Numbered from the stretch's first letter, positions 11,622 through 22,439 are shown. The stretch is 64,000 nt of DNA from Antedon mediterranea (GCF_964355755.1 NC_092679.1:15242932-15306931); one strand, 5' to 3'. The notes: a model not told the origin generated them from the letters alone. Numbers and translations: made by a program.

Positions 11622-11847
11622 GATTTTTTATCAATTCTTTTTATTGAAAAAATATCTTTTTAAAATTAATTATTAATAAAAAAACTTAATTTAATGATTC
11701 ATGCATTATTGATATACATATTTCTTTCAAGAGTTGCCTTCCTAGCTTTTAAATTTTGGTTTGTTTTTGTGTTATTTTGTTAATTAATTTTTTTAATTAA
11801 AAAGCCACAATGTATAACTCTCACCACAGCGTTATATTGTTATATCC

Positions 11848-11920
11848 GGCTTCGTGGTGTAGTGGTTATCACGTCTGCTTAACACGCAGAAGGTCCCCGG
11901 TTCGAGCCCGGGCGAAACCT
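11848..11920 (+). tRNA. tRNA-Val (AAC), class A1
   Basis: Unit-3 copy of 3714-3786. Confidence 0.78.
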
Positions 11921-12143
11921 ATTTTTTTCTTAATTTTTTTTTTATTGAAAAATATCTTTTAAAATTATTAATTAAAAACTTAATTTACTGATTCATCCAT
12001 TTATCGATATACATATTTCTTTTAAGATTTTGCCGTCCTAAATTTTAAATTTTGGTTTATTTTCGTGCTTTTTTATTAATTAATTTGATCAATTAAGTAG
12101 CAACAATGTGTAATCCACACCACAGCGTTACGTTGTTATATGT

Positions 12144-12216
12144 GGCTTCGTGGTGTAGTGGTTATCACGTCTGCTTAACACGCAGAAGGTCCCCGGTTCG
12201 AGCCCGGGCGAAACCT
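12144..12216 (+). tRNA. tRNA-Val (AAC), class A1
   Basis: Unit-3 copy of 4010-4082. Its downstream flank switches to that of the 1.5-kb units, so this is the junction between the two array types. Confidence 0.78.
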
Positions 12217-12433
12217 ATTTTTTTAACATTATGGTGAAAAGTACTGTATCGCAATATAATATACCGTACAGTATATCTTATTTTTATTACTTTTTTAATA
12301 TACTTATTTTGTGTAATCGGTAATTATCACTTTTACACCTGTTTTTTGGGGTTTTGTGCTTATTACCATATTTATTTGTAATTTAAACAGATTAAAAAAC
12401 TGTGTGTAACGCACATTGTTGGTTGGTGCAAGT

Positions 12434-12506
12434 GGTTTCGTAGTGTAGTGGTTATCACGCCTGCTTAACACGTAGAAGGTCCCTGGTTCGAGCCCGGGCG
12501 AAACCT
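12434..12506 (+). tRNA. tRNA-Val (AAC), class A2, variant anticodon stem
   Basis: Anticodon arm cctgc/gtaga has a C27-A43 mismatch and a G-U pair; T stem cctgg. No T4 run directly downstream. May be non-functional. Confidence 0.65.
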
Positions 12507-12645
12507 ATTTCTTCATTATTTATTTGCGGATTATATGTTTTTAACACCTCCTTCCAAGCTTTTACATGTTAGTTTGTTTTTGTCGTTTTTTGTTATTCAA
12601 TTCGCTTCGCAAAAATGTGTAAATGACAGCATTATACTTACAAGC

Positions 12646-12718
12646 GATTTCGTAGTGTAGTGGTTATCACGTCTGCTTCACACGCGGAAGGTCCCCGATT
12701 CAAGCCCGGGCGAAACCT
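12646..12718 (+). tRNA. tRNA-Val (CAC), class C1, extra changes
   Basis: Acceptor starts GATTTCG (G2 to A) and the T arm is GATTCAAGC, weakening the B box. Likely a weak or dead copy. Confidence 0.55.
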
Positions 12719-12873
12719 ATTTCTTCATTTTTTATTTGTGGATTCTGCCATTATTATATGTTTTTAACACCTCCTTCCTAGCTTTTACATTTGAGTTTTT
12801 TGATTTTGTGGGTTTTTGTTATTCAATTTGCTTCACAAAAATGTGTAAATCACAGCGTTATTCTTATACAATC

Positions 12874-12946
12874 GGTTGCGTGGTGTAGTGGTTATCACGT
12901 CTGCTTCACACGCAGAAGGTCCCCGGTTCGAGCCCGGGTGGAACCT
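12874..12946 (+). tRNA. tRNA-Val (CAC), class C2
   Basis: Head GGTTGCG (T5 to G) against TGGAACC adds a G5-G68 mismatch; otherwise standard. Confidence 0.7.
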
Positions 12947-12998
12947 GTTTTGTTTAATTGATTTCTTTTTATTGAAAAACATATATCCTTTTAAAATT

Positions 12999-13402
12999 AG
13001 GTATTCAACATGTTTATCAATAATGTGCTTAGATATTCAACATGTTAACCAATAATGTGCTTAGGTATTCAACATGTTTACCCATAATGTGCTTAGCCGG
13101 TTTTCAACATGTTTACCCATAATGTGCTCAGGTATTCAACATGTTTACCAATAATGTGCTTAGGTATTCAACATGTTTACCGTAAATGTGCTTAGGTATT
13201 CAACATGTTTACCAATAATATGCTTTGGTATTCAACATGTTTACCAATATGTGCTTAGGTTTTCAACATGTTTACAAATAATGTGCTTAAGTATTTAACA
13301 TGTTACCAGTAATGTGCTTAGGTATTCAACATGTTACCAATAATGTGCTTTTGTATTCAACATGTTACCAATAATGTGCTTAGGCATTCAACATGTTACC
13401 AC
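12999..13402 (+). repeat. minisatellite, array 7
   Basis: First array of the type ending ttaccactagctttg, which lacks the final units seen in arrays 1-6. Confidence 0.95.
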
Positions 13403-13483
13403 TAGCTTTGTGCTTATTACCATATTTATTCGTAATTTAAATGGATTAAAAAACTTTATGTAAACTACGTTGTTGCTGTACGT

Positions 13484-13556
13484 GGTTTCGTAGTGTAGTG
13501 GTTATCACGTCTGCTTTACACGCAGAAGGTCCCCGGTTCGAGCCCGGGCGGAACCT
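13484..13556 (+). tRNA. tRNA-Val (TAC), class T1
   Basis: First TAC copy with intact TTCGAGC loop and CCCGG/CCGGG stem; one U5-G68 wobble. T6 terminator. Confidence 0.85.
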
Positions 13557-13653
13557 GTTTTTTGATTAATTGGTTTTTTTTATTGAAATATACATTTTTA
13601 AAATTATTATTTATACACTTAATTTACTGATTCAGCGTTATGTTATTTAAAGA

Positions 13654-13726
13654 GGCTTCGTAGTGTAGTGGTTATCACGTCAGCTTAACACGCAGAAGGT
13701 CCCCGGTTCGAGCCCAGGCGAAACCT
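13654..13726 (+). tRNA. tRNA-Val (AAC), class A1
   Basis: Anticodon stem TCAGC/GCAGA has an A29-A41 mismatch and gcccagg breaks one T-stem pair. The same set of changes recurs at 21,724, 23,220 and 31,844. Confidence 0.6.
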
Positions 13727-13941
13727 ATTTTTTTAACATTATGGTGAAAAGTACTGTATACGCAATATAATATACCGTACAGTATATCTTATTTTTATTA
13801 CTTTTTTAATATACTTATTTTGTGTAATCGGTAATTATCACTTTTACACCTGTTTTTTTGGGCTTGGTGCTTATTACTATATTTTATTTGTAATTTAAAC
13901 AGATTAAAAAACTTTGTGTAACGCACATTGTTGGTGCCAGT

Positions 13942-14001
13942 GGTTTCGTAGTGTAGTGGTTATCACGCAGAAGGTCCCCGGTTCGAGCCCGGGCGAAACC
14001 T
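13942..14001 (+). pseudogene. tRNA-Val with 13-nt anticodon-arm deletion
   Basis: GGTTTCG head and CGAAACC tail (A2 type), but gtctgcttaacac is missing between atcac and gcagaag, removing the anticodon. Confidence 0.85.
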
Positions 14002-14140
14002 ATTTCTTCATTATTTATTTGCGGATTATATGTTTTTAACACCTCCTTCCAAGCTTTTACATTTTAGTTTGTTTTTTTCGTTTTTTGTTATTCAATTCGC
14101 TTTGCAAAAATTTGTGAATCACAGCATTATACTTACAAGC

Positions 14141-14213
14141 GGTTTCGTAGTGTAGTGGTTATCACGTCTGCTTCACACGTGGAAGGTCCCCGATTCGAGC
14201 CCGGGCGAAACCT
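14141..14213 (+). tRNA. tRNA-Val (CAC), class C1
   Basis: Anticodon stem 3' side GTGGA (extra wobble) and A53-C61. The nearest T-run (T6) begins about 10 nt downstream. Confidence 0.65.
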
Positions 14214-14369
14214 ATTTCTTCATTTTTTATTTGCGGATTCTGCCATTATTATATGTTTTTAACACCTCCTTCCTAGCTTTAACATTTGACTTTTTTGATT
14301 TTGTGGTTTTTTTGTTATTCAATTTGCTTCACAAAAATCTGTAAATCACAGCGTTATTCTTATACAATC

Positions 14370-14442
14370 GGTTTCGTGGTGTAGTGGTTATCACGTCTGC
14401 TTCACACGCAGAAGGTCCCCGGTTCGAGCCCGGGTGGAACCT
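14370..14442 (+). tRNA. tRNA-Val (CAC), class C2
   Basis: Standard C2 copy; tail TGGAACC gives wobbles at 5-68 and 7-66. TTTT terminator. Confidence 0.82.
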
Positions 14443-14494
14443 GTTTTGTTTAATTGATTTCTTTTTATTGAAAAACATATATCCTTTTAAAATT

Positions 14495-15041
14495 AGGTAT
14501 TCAACATGTTTACCAATAATGTGCTTAGATATTCAACATGTTAACCAATAATGTGCTTAGGTATTCAACATGTTTACCCATAATGTGCTTAGCCGGTTTT
14601 CAACATGTTTACCCATAATGTGCTCAGGTATTCAACATGTTTACCAATAATGTGCTTAGGTTTTCAACATGTTTACCGTAAATGTGCTTAGGTATTCAAC
14701 ATGTTTACCAATAATGTGCTTTGGTATTCAACATGTTTACCAATATGTGCTTAGCTTTTCAACATGTTTACCAATAATGTGCTTAGGTATTTAACATGTT
14801 ACCAGTAATGTGCTTAGGTATTCAACATGTTACCAATAATGTGCTTTTGTATTCAACATGTTACCAATAATGTGCTTAGGCATTCAACATGTTACCAGTA
14901 ATGTGCTTAGGTATTCAACATGTTACCAATAATGTGCTTTTGTATTCAACATGTTACCAATAATGTGCTTAGGCATTCAACATGTTACCACTTATGTATT
15001 CAACATGTTTAACAATAATGTGCTTAAGTATTCAACATGTT
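14495..15041 (+). repeat. minisatellite, array 8
   Basis: Longer form with the ttaccagtaatg block repeated. Confidence 0.95.
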
Positions 15042-15146
15042 TTATCACTTTTACACATGTTTATTTAGCTTTGTGCTTATTAACATATTTATTCGTAATT
15101 TAAATGGATTAAAAAACTGTATGTAAACTACGTTGGTGCTGTACGT

Positions 15147-15219
15147 GGTTTCGTAGTGTAGTGGTTATCACGTCTGCTTTACACGCAGAAGGTTCCCGGT
15201 TCGAGCCCGGGTGGAACCT
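15147..15219 (+). tRNA. tRNA-Val (TAC), class T1 variant
   Basis: aggttcccgg in place of aggtccccgg, with tail TGGAACC. Same form at 24,713 and 33,337. Confidence 0.8.
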
Positions 15220-15317
15220 GTTTTTTGATTAATTAGTTTTTTTTTATTGAAAGATACATTTTTAAAATTATTATTTAAAAACTTAATTTACTGATTCAGC
15301 GTTATGTTATTTTAAGG

Positions 15318-15390
15318 GGCTTCGTAGTGTATTGGTTATCACGTCTGCTTAACACGCAGAAGGTCCCCGGTTCGAGCCCGGGCGAAACCT
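15318..15390 (+). tRNA. tRNA-Val (AAC), class A1
   Basis: A box TAGTGTATTGG, C3-A70 mismatch; T6 run follows. Confidence 0.72.
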
Positions 15391-15603
15391 ATTTTTTAAC
15401 ATTATGGGGAAAGTACTGTATACGCAATATAATATATACCGTACAGTATACCTTATTTTTATTACTTTTTTAATATACTTATTTTGTGTAATCGGTAATT
15501 ATCACTTTTACAACTGTCTTTTTGGCTTTGTGCTTATTACCATATTTATTTGTAATTTATACAGATTAAAAAACTTTGTGTAACGCACATTGTTGGTGCA
15601 AGT

Positions 15604-15676
15604 GGTTTCGTGGTGTAGTGGTTATCACGTCTGCTTAACACGCAGAAGGTCCCCGGTTCGAGCCCGGGCGAAACCT
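15604..15676 (+). tRNA. tRNA-Val (AAC), class A2
   Basis: Perfectly paired GGTTTCG/CGAAACC stem and intact anticodon and T arms. Unusually for A2 it has tggtg after the stem. Downstream is TATTTCTC with no early T4. Confidence 0.85.
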
Positions 15677-15814
15677 ATTTCTCATTATTTATTTGCGGAT
15701 TATATGTTTTTAACACCTCCTTCCAAGCTTTTACATTTTAGTTTGTTTTTGTCGTTTTTTGTTATTCAATTGGCTTCGCAAAAATGTGTAAATCACAGCA
15801 TTATACTTACAAGC

Positions 15815-16317
15815 GGTTTCGTAGTGTATAGTGGTTATCACGTCAAAGAACTTATAACACAAGAATCTCCTGTTCTTCAATTTGCATTCAAAACACAGTA
15901 TCGGAAGTACAGGGTTAAAAGGTCAAACTGGGCGACGCCATTTCACAGCATGGAGCAGCGTCTTCTCCAAACTAGGAAGTCAATTACTCTACCCCCCCCC
16001 CTCCCCCTAGAGTATTAGCAGATCCCCTGTATGATTTTGACTTTCTAATTTGATGCGGGCGCCCTACTCTTCAGTCAATTACTCTATCCCCCCTAGAGCA
16101 TTAGCAGATCCCCTCTATGATTTTGACTTTCTAATTTGATGCGGGCGCCCTACTCCATGGCTCACAATGGCGCCACCCATAGCTCTATTCTATCCCACAA
16201 TGCCTTTCGAAATTGTTACGCGCTTCGGACGAACAGGAGATTCTTGTGTTATAAGTTCTTTGATCACGTCTGCTTCACACGCGGAAGGTCCCCCCGATTC
16301 GAGCCCGGGCGAAACCT
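15815..16317 (+). pseudogene. tRNA-Val (CAC) split by a TIR element, copy 1
   Basis: C1-type tRNA interrupted after the D arm by the element at 15,844-16,262. Besides the insertion it has an extra TA in the D loop (gtgtatagtgg) and two extra C's before the T stem. Confidence 0.88.
15844..16262. mobile_element. 419-bp non-autonomous TIR element in a tRNA, copy 1
   Basis: Ends are perfect inverted repeats starting CAAAGAACTTATAACACAAG, at least 32 bp, with weaker subterminal inverted similarity (gggcgacgccat / atggcgccaccc). They are flanked by a direct repeat ATCACGT (15,837-15,843 and 16,263-16,269), possibly 8 bp. Inside are two tandem copies of a roughly 95-bp GC-rich block with agtcaattactctac and gatgcgggcgccctact. 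CA ends with a 7-8-bp duplication suggest a hAT- or P-type MITE; the superfamily is inference. No coding capacity. Confidence 0.85.
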
Positions 16318-16409
16318 ATTTCTTCATTTTTTATTTGCGGATTCTGCCATTATTATATGTTTTTAACACCTCCTTCCTAGCTTTTACATTTGAGTTGGTA
16401 TTTAAAATT

Positions 16410-16975
16410 AGGTATTCAACATGTTTACCAATAATGTGCTTAGATATTCAACATGTTAACCAATAATGTGCTTAGGTATTCAACATGTTTACCAATAATG
16501 TGCTTAGCCGGTATTCAACATGTTTACCGTAAATGTGCTTAGGTATTCAACATGTTTACCAATAATGTGCTTAGGTATTCAACATGTTTACCAATAATGT
16601 GCTTAGATATTCAACATGTTAACCAATAATGTGCTTAGGTATTCAACATGTTTACCCATAATGTGCTTAGCCGGTATTCAACATGTTTACCCATAATGTG
16701 CTCAGGTATTCAACATGTTTACCAATAATGTGCTTAGGTATTCAACATGTTTACCGTAAATGTGCTTAGGTATTCAACATGTTTACCAATAATGTGCTTT
16801 GGTATTCAACATGTTTACCAATATGTGCTTAGGTATTCAACATGTTTACCAATAATGTGATTAGGTATTTAACATGTTACCAGTAATGTGCTTAGGTATT
16901 CAACATGTTACCAATAATGTGCTTTTGTATTCAACATGTTACCAATAATGTGCTTAGGCATTCAACATGTTACCA
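16410..16975 (+). repeat. minisatellite, array 9
   Basis: Follows the transposon-split gene directly; the C2 gene and its leader are missing. Confidence 0.95.
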
Positions 16976-17057
16976 CTAGCTTTGTCCTTATTACCATATT
17001 TATTCGTAATTTAAATGGATTAAAAAACTTTATGTAAACTACATTGTTGCTGTACGT

Positions 17058-17130
17058 GGTTTCGTAGTGTAGTGGTTATCACGTCTGCTTTACACGCAGA
17101 AGGTCCCCGGTTCGAGCCCGGGCGGAACCT
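17058..17130 (+). tRNA. tRNA-Val (TAC), class T1
   Basis: Standard T1 copy; T7 terminator. Confidence 0.85.
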
Positions 17131-17225
17131 GTTTTTTTGATTAATTGTTTTTTTTTTTATTGAAAGATACATTTTTAAAATTATTATTTATTTATTTACT
17201 GATTCAGGGTTATGTTATTTAAAGA

Positions 17226-17298
17226 GGCTTCGTAGTGTAGTGGTTATCACGTCTGCTTAACACGCAGAAGGTCCCCGGTTCGAGCCCGGGCGAAACCT
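17226..17298 (+). tRNA. tRNA-Val (AAC), class A1
   Basis: Clean apart from C3-A70. Confidence 0.77.
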
Positions 17299-17515
17299 AT
17301 TTTTTTAACATTATGGTGAAAAGTACTGTATACTCAATATAATATACTGTACAGTATATCTTATTTTTATTACTTTTTTAATATACTTATTTTGTGTAAT
17401 CGGTAATTATCACTTTTACACCTGTTTTTTTTTGGGCTTTGTGCTTATTACTATATTTTATTTGTAATTTAAACAGATTAAAAAACTTTGTGTAACGCAC
17501 ATTGTGGGTGCAAGT

Positions 17516-17588
17516 GGTTTCGTTGTGTAGTGGTTATCACGTCTGCTTAACACGCAGAAGGTCCCCGGTTCGAGCCCGGGCGAAACCT
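17516..17588 (+). tRNA. tRNA-Val (AAC), class A2
   Basis: Fully paired stem; position 9 is T (cgttgtg), a marker shared with 27,084, 35,702, 37,919 and 39,974. Confidence 0.82.
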
Positions 17589-17726
17589 ATTTCTTCATTA
17601 TTTATTTGCGGATTATATGTTTTTAACACCTCCTTCCAAGCTTTTACATTTTAGTTTGTTTTTGTCGTTTTTTGTTATTCAATTCGCTTCGGAAAAATTT
17701 GTAAATCACAGCATTATCTTACAAGC

Positions 17727-17799
17727 GGTTTCGTAGTGTAGTGGTTATCACGTCTGCTTCACACGCGGAACGTCCCCGATTCGAGCCCGGGCGAAACCT
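17727..17799 (+). tRNA. tRNA-Val (CAC), class C1
   Basis: Has gcggaacgtcc (G to C in the variable loop) plus A53-C61. Confidence 0.65.
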
Positions 17800-17955
17800 A
17801 TTTCTTCATTTTTTATTTGCGGATTCTGCCATTATTATATGTTTTTAACACCTCCTTCCTAGCTTTTACATTTGAATTTTTTGATTTTGTGGTTTTTTTG
17901 TTATTCAATTTGCTTCACAAAAATTTGTCAATCACAGCGTTATTCTTATACAATC

Positions 17956-18028
17956 GGTTTCGTGGTGTAGTGGTTATCACGTCTGCTTCACATGCAGAAG
18001 GTCCCCGGTTCGAGCCCGGGTGGAACCT
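17956..18028 (+). tRNA. tRNA-Val (CAC), class C2
   Basis: Reads cacatgcag, so the base after the anticodon loop is changed (C38-G39 region acac to acat). Confidence 0.78.
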
Positions 18029-18080
18029 GTTTTGTTTAATTGATTTCTTTTTATTGAAAAACATATATCCTTTTAAAATT

Positions 18081-18482
18081 TGGTATTCAACATGTTTACC
18101 AATAATGTGCTTAGATATTCAACATGTTAACCAATAATGTGCTTAGGTATTCAACATGTTTACCCATAATGTGCTTAGCCGGTTTTCAACATGTTTACCC
18201 ATAATGTGCTCAGGTATTCAACATGTTTACCAATAATGTGCTTAGGTATTCAACATGTTTACCGTAAATGTGCTTAGGTATTCAACATGTTTACCAATAA
18301 TGTGATTTGGTATTCAACATGTTTACCAATATGTGCTTAGGTTTTTAACATGTTTACCAATAATGTGCTTAGGTATTTAACATGTTACCAGTAATGTGCT
18401 TAGGTATTCAACATGTTACCAATAATGTGCTTTTGTATTCAACATGTTACCAATAATGTGCTTAGGCATTCAACATGTTACC
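18081..18482 (+). repeat. minisatellite, array 10
   Basis: Standard form of about 400 bp. Confidence 0.95.
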
Positions 18483-18565
18483 ACTAGCTTTGTGCTTATT
18501 ACCATATTTATTCGTAATTTAAATGGATTAAAAAACTTTATGTAAACTACGTTGTTGCTGTACGT

Positions 18566-18638
18566 GGTTTCGCAGTGTAGTGGTTATCACGTCTGCTTTA
18601 CACGCAGAAGGTCCCCGGTTCGAGCCCGGGCGGAACCT
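18566..18638 (+). tRNA. tRNA-Val (TAC), class T1
   Basis: cgcagtg instead of cgtagtg at positions 8-9 (T8 to C). Confidence 0.8.
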
Positions 18639-18736
18639 GTTTTTTGATTAATTGTTTTTTTTTTATTGAAAGATACATTTTTAAAATTATTATTTAAACA
18701 CTTAATTTACTGATTCAGCGTTATGTTATTTAAAGA

Positions 18737-18809
18737 GGCTTCGTAGTGTAATGGTTATCACGTCTGCTTAACACGCAGAAGGTCCCCGGTTCGAGCCCGG
18801 GCGAAACCT
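18737..18809 (+). tRNA. tRNA-Val (AAC), class A1
   Basis: D loop taatggtta (G to A in the A box); otherwise standard. Confidence 0.75.
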
Positions 18810-19023
18810 ATTTTTTTAACATTATGGTGAAAAGTACTGTATACTCAATATAATATACCGTACAGTATATCTTATTTTTATTACTTTTTTAATATACTTA
18901 TTTTGTGTAATCGGTAATTATCACTTTTACACCTGTTTTTTTGGGCTTTGTGCTTATTACTATATTTATTTGTAATTTAAACAGATTAAAAAACTTTGTG
19001 TAACGCACATTGTTGGTGCAAGT

Positions 19024-19096
19024 GGTTTCGTAGTGTAGTGGTTATCACGTCTGCTTAACACGCAGAAGGTCCCCGGTTCGAGCCCGGGCGAAACCT
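19024..19096 (+). tRNA. tRNA-Val (AAC), class A2
   Basis: Fully paired consensus copy with TAGTGTAGTGG A box. Confidence 0.85.
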
Positions 19097-19235
19097 ATTT
19101 CTTCATTATTTATTTGAGGATTATATGTTTTTAACACCTCCTTCCAAGCTTTTACATTTTAGTTTGTTTTTGTCGTTTTTTGTTATTCAATTCGCTTTGC
19201 AAAAATTTGTAAATCACAGCGTTATACTTACAAGC

Positions 19236-19308
19236 GGTTTCGTAGTGTAGTGGTTATCACGTCTGCTTCACACGCGGAAGGTCCCCGATTCGAGCCCGGG
19301 CGAAACCT
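19236..19308 (+). tRNA. tRNA-Val (CAC), class C1
   Basis: Consensus C1: GCGGA wobble and A53-C61. Confidence 0.7.
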
Positions 19309-19464
19309 ATTTCTTCATTTTTTATTTGCGGATTCTGCCATTATTATATGTTTTTAACACCTCCTTCCTAGCTTTTACATTTGAATTTTTTGATTTTGTG
19401 GTTTTTTTGTTATTCAATTTGCTTCACAAAAATTTGTCAATCACAGCGTTATTCTTATACAATC

Positions 19465-19537
19465 GGTTTCGTGGTGTAGTGGTTATCACGTCTGCTTCAC
19501 ACGCAGAAGGTCCCCGGTTCGAGCCCGGGTGGAACCT
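19465..19537 (+). tRNA. tRNA-Val (CAC), class C2
   Basis: Consensus C2, TTTT terminator. Confidence 0.83.
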
Positions 19538-19592
19538 GTTTTGTTTAATTGATTTCTTTTTATTGAAAAACATAATATATCCTTTTAAAATT

Positions 19593-19962
19593 AGGTATTC
19601 AACATGTTTACCAATAATGTGCTTAGATATTCAACATGTTTACCAATAATGTGCTTAGCCGGTTTTCAACATGTTTACCCATAATGTGCTCAGGTATTCA
19701 ACATGTTTACCAATAATGTGCTTAGGTATTCAACATGTTTACCGTAAATGTGCTTAGGTATTCAACATGTTTACCAATAATGTGATTTGGTATTCAACAT
19801 GTTTACCAATATGTGCTTAGGTTTTTAACATGTTTACCAATAATGTGCTTAGGTATTTAACATGTTACCAGTAATGTGCTTAGGTATTCAACATGTTACC
19901 AATAATGTGCTTTTGTATTCAACATGTTACCAATAATGTGCTTAGGCATTCAACATGTTACC
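19593..19962 (+). repeat. minisatellite, array 11
   Basis: One unit shorter than array 10 near its start. Confidence 0.95.
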
Positions 19963-20045
19963 ACTAGCTTTGTGCTTATTACCATATTTATTCGTAATTT
20001 AAATCGATTAAAAAACTTTATGTAAACTACGTTATTGCTGTACGT

Positions 20046-20118
20046 GGTTTCGTAGTGTAGTGGTTATCACGTCTGCTTTACACGCAGAAGGTCCCCGGTT
20101 CGAGCCCGGGCGGAACCT
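20046..20118 (+). tRNA. tRNA-Val (TAC), class T1
   Basis: The downstream T-run is broken (gtttcttg), so termination may be later. Confidence 0.82.
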
Positions 20119-20215
20119 GTTTCTTGATTAATTGTTTTTTTTTATTGAAAGGTACATTTTTAACATTATTATTTAAACACTTAATTTACTGATTCAGCGT
20201 TATGTTATTTAAAGA

Positions 20216-20288
20216 GGCTTCGTAGTGTAGTGGTTATCACGTCTGCTTAACACGCAGAAGGTCCCCGGTTCGAGCCCGGGCGAAACCT
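20216..20288 (+). tRNA. tRNA-Val (AAC), class A1
   Basis: Clean apart from C3-A70; T7 run. Confidence 0.77.
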
Positions 20289-20502
20289 ATTTTTTTAACA
20301 TTATGGTGAAAAGTACTGTATACTCAATATAATATACCGTACAGTATATCTTATTTTTATTACTTTTTTAATATACTTATTTTGTGTAATCGGTAATTAT
20401 CACTTTTACACCTGTTTTTTTGGGCTTTGTGCTTATTACTATATTTATTTGTAATTTAAACAGATTAAAAAATGTTGTGTAACGCACATTGTTGGTGCAA
20501 GT

Positions 20503-20575
20503 GGTTTCGTAGTGTAGTGGTTATCACGTCTGCTTAACACGCAGAAGGTCCCCGGTTCGAGCCCGGGCGAAACCT
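20503..20575 (+). tRNA. tRNA-Val (AAC), class A2
   Basis: Consensus A2. Confidence 0.85.
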
Positions 20576-20714
20576 ATTTCTTCATTATTTATTTGCGGAT
20601 TATATGTTTTTAACACCTCCTTCCAAGCTTTAACATTTTAGTTTGTTTTTGTCGTTTTTTGTTATTCAATTCGCTTCGGAAAAATTTGTAAATCACAGCA
20701 TTATACTTAGAAGC

Positions 20715-20787
20715 GGTTTCGTAGTGTAGTGGTTATCACCTCTGCTTCACACGCGGAAGGTCCCCGATTCGAGCCCGGGCGAAACCT
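20715..20787 (+). tRNA. tRNA-Val (CAC), class C1
   Basis: atcacctctgc: position 26 is C instead of G. Shared with 30,835. Confidence 0.66.
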
Positions 20788-20943
20788 ATTTCTTCATTTT
20801 TTATTTGCGGATTCTTCCATTATTATATGTTTTTAACACCTCCTTCCTAGCTTTTACGTTTGAGTTTTTTGATTTTGTGGTTTTTTTGTTATTCAATTTG
20901 CTTCACAAAAATTTGTAAATCACAGCGTTATTCTTATACAATC

Positions 20944-21016
20944 GGTTTCGTGGTGTAGTGGTTATCACGTCTGCTTCACACGCAGAAGGTCCCCGGTTGG
21001 AGCCCGGGTGGAACCT
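20944..21016 (+). tRNA. tRNA-Val (CAC), class C2 with altered B box
   Basis: B box reads GGTTGGAGCCC (C56 to G), a position that is nearly invariant in tRNAs. Shared with 31,064. Probably weakly transcribed. Confidence 0.65.
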
Positions 21017-21068
21017 GTTTTGTTTAATTGATTTCTTTTTATTGAAAAACATATATCCTTTTAAAATT

Positions 21069-21470
21069 AGGTATTCAACATGTTTATCAATAATGTGCTT
21101 AGATATTCAACATGTTAACCAATAATGTGCTTAGGTATTCAACATGTTTACCCATAATGTGCTTAGCCGGTTTTCAACATGTTTACCCATAATGTGCTCA
21201 GGTATTCAACATGTTTACCAATAATGTGCTTAGGTATTCAACATGTTTACCGTAAATGTGCTTAGGTATTCAACATGTTTACCAATAATATGCTTTGGTA
21301 TTCAACATGTTTACCAATATGTGCTTAGGTTTTCAACATGTTTACAAATAATGTGCTTAAGTATTTAACATGTTACCAGTAATGTGCTTAGGTATTCAAC
21401 ATGTTACCAATAATGTGCTTTTGTATTCAACATGTTACCAATAATGTGCTTAGGCATTCAACATGTTACC
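21069..21470 (+). repeat. minisatellite, array 12
   Basis: Standard form; first unit reads tttatcaataat. Confidence 0.95.
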
Positions 21471-21553
21471 ACTAGCTTTGTGCTTATTACCATATTTATT
21501 CGTAATTTAAATGGATTAAAAAACTTTATGTAAACTACGTTGTTGCTGTACGT

Positions 21554-21626
21554 GGTTTCGTAGTGTAGTGGTTATCACGTCTGCTTTACACGCAGAAGGT
21601 CCCCGGTTCGAGCCCGGGCGGAACCT
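21554..21626 (+). tRNA. tRNA-Val (TAC), class T1
   Basis: Consensus T1. Confidence 0.85.
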
Positions 21627-21723
21627 GTTTTTTGATTAATTGGTTGTTTTTATTGAAATATACATTTTTAAAATTATTATTTATACACTTAATTTACTGA
21701 TTCAGCGTTATGTTATTTAAAGA

Positions 21724-21796
21724 GGCTTCGTAGTGTAGTGGTTATCACGTCAGCTTAACACGCAGAAGGTCCCCGGTTCGAGCCCAGGCGAAACCT
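21724..21796 (+). tRNA. tRNA-Val (AAC), class A1
   Basis: Carries the tcagc and gcccagg changes of 13,654. Confidence 0.6.
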
Positions 21797-22011
21797 ATTT
21801 TTTTAACATTATGGTGAAAAGTACTGTATACGCAATATAATATACCGTACAGTATATCTTATTTTTATTACTTTTTTAATATACTTATTTTGTGTAATCG
21901 GTAATTATCACTTTTACACCTGTTTTTTTGGGCTTGGTGCTTATTACTATATTTTATTTGTAATTTAAACAGATTAAAAAACTTTGTGTAACGCACATTG
22001 TTGGTGCCAGT

Positions 22012-22071
22012 GGTTTCGTAGTGTAGTGGTTATCACGCAGAAGGTCCCCGGTTCGAGCCCGGGCGAAACCT
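22012..22071 (+). pseudogene. tRNA-Val with 13-nt anticodon-arm deletion
   Basis: Same deletion as 13,942-14,001. Confidence 0.85.
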
Positions 22072-22210
22072 ATTTCTTCATTATTTATTTGCGGATTATA
22101 TGTTTTTAACACCTCCTTCCAAGCTTTTACATTTTAGTTTGTTTTTTTCGTTTTTTGTTATTCAATTCGCTTTGCAAAAATTTGTGAATCACAGCATTAT
22201 ACTTACAAGC

Positions 22211-22283
22211 GGTTTCGTAGTGTAGTGGTTATCACGTCTGCTTCACACGTGGAAGGTCCCCGATTCGAGCCCGGGCGAAACCT
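22211..22283 (+). tRNA. tRNA-Val (CAC), class C1
   Basis: GTGGA variant anticodon stem as at 14,141. Confidence 0.65.
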
Positions 22284-22439
22284 ATTTCTTCATTTTTTAT
22301 TTGCGGATTCTGCCATTATTATATGTTTTTAACACCTCCTTCCTAGCTTTAACATTTGACTTTTTTGATTTTGTGGTTTTTTTGTTATTCAATTTGCTTC
22401 ACAAAAATCTGTAAATCACAGCGTTATTCTTATACAATC

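Larger units (their letters stand above)
8683..12223 (+). repeat. third, rearranged copy of the 4341-bp unit
   Basis: Starts like copies 1 and 2. Its first minisatellite is about 65 bp longer, and at about 10,485 the sequence jumps from the spacer before the 1744-type gene to the spacer after the 2271-type gene, losing three tRNAs. Near 11,815 it has copy 1's taactctcac but near 11,628 copy 2's ttttatcaattc, so it is a mosaic. Confidence 0.85.
13484..18028 (+). repeat. large segmental duplication, copy 1
   Basis: tRNAs from 13,484 to 17,956 recur at 23,050-27,525 with offsets of 9566-9572, including the truncated gene and the transposon-split gene. Confidence 0.85.

Noticed and set aside
15590-16018. 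142-codon frame across a tRNA and the TIR element
   Set aside because: It begins in spacer, crosses a tRNA gene and a transposon terminus, and shows no domain; the copies at 25,270 and 33,894 arise from array duplication.
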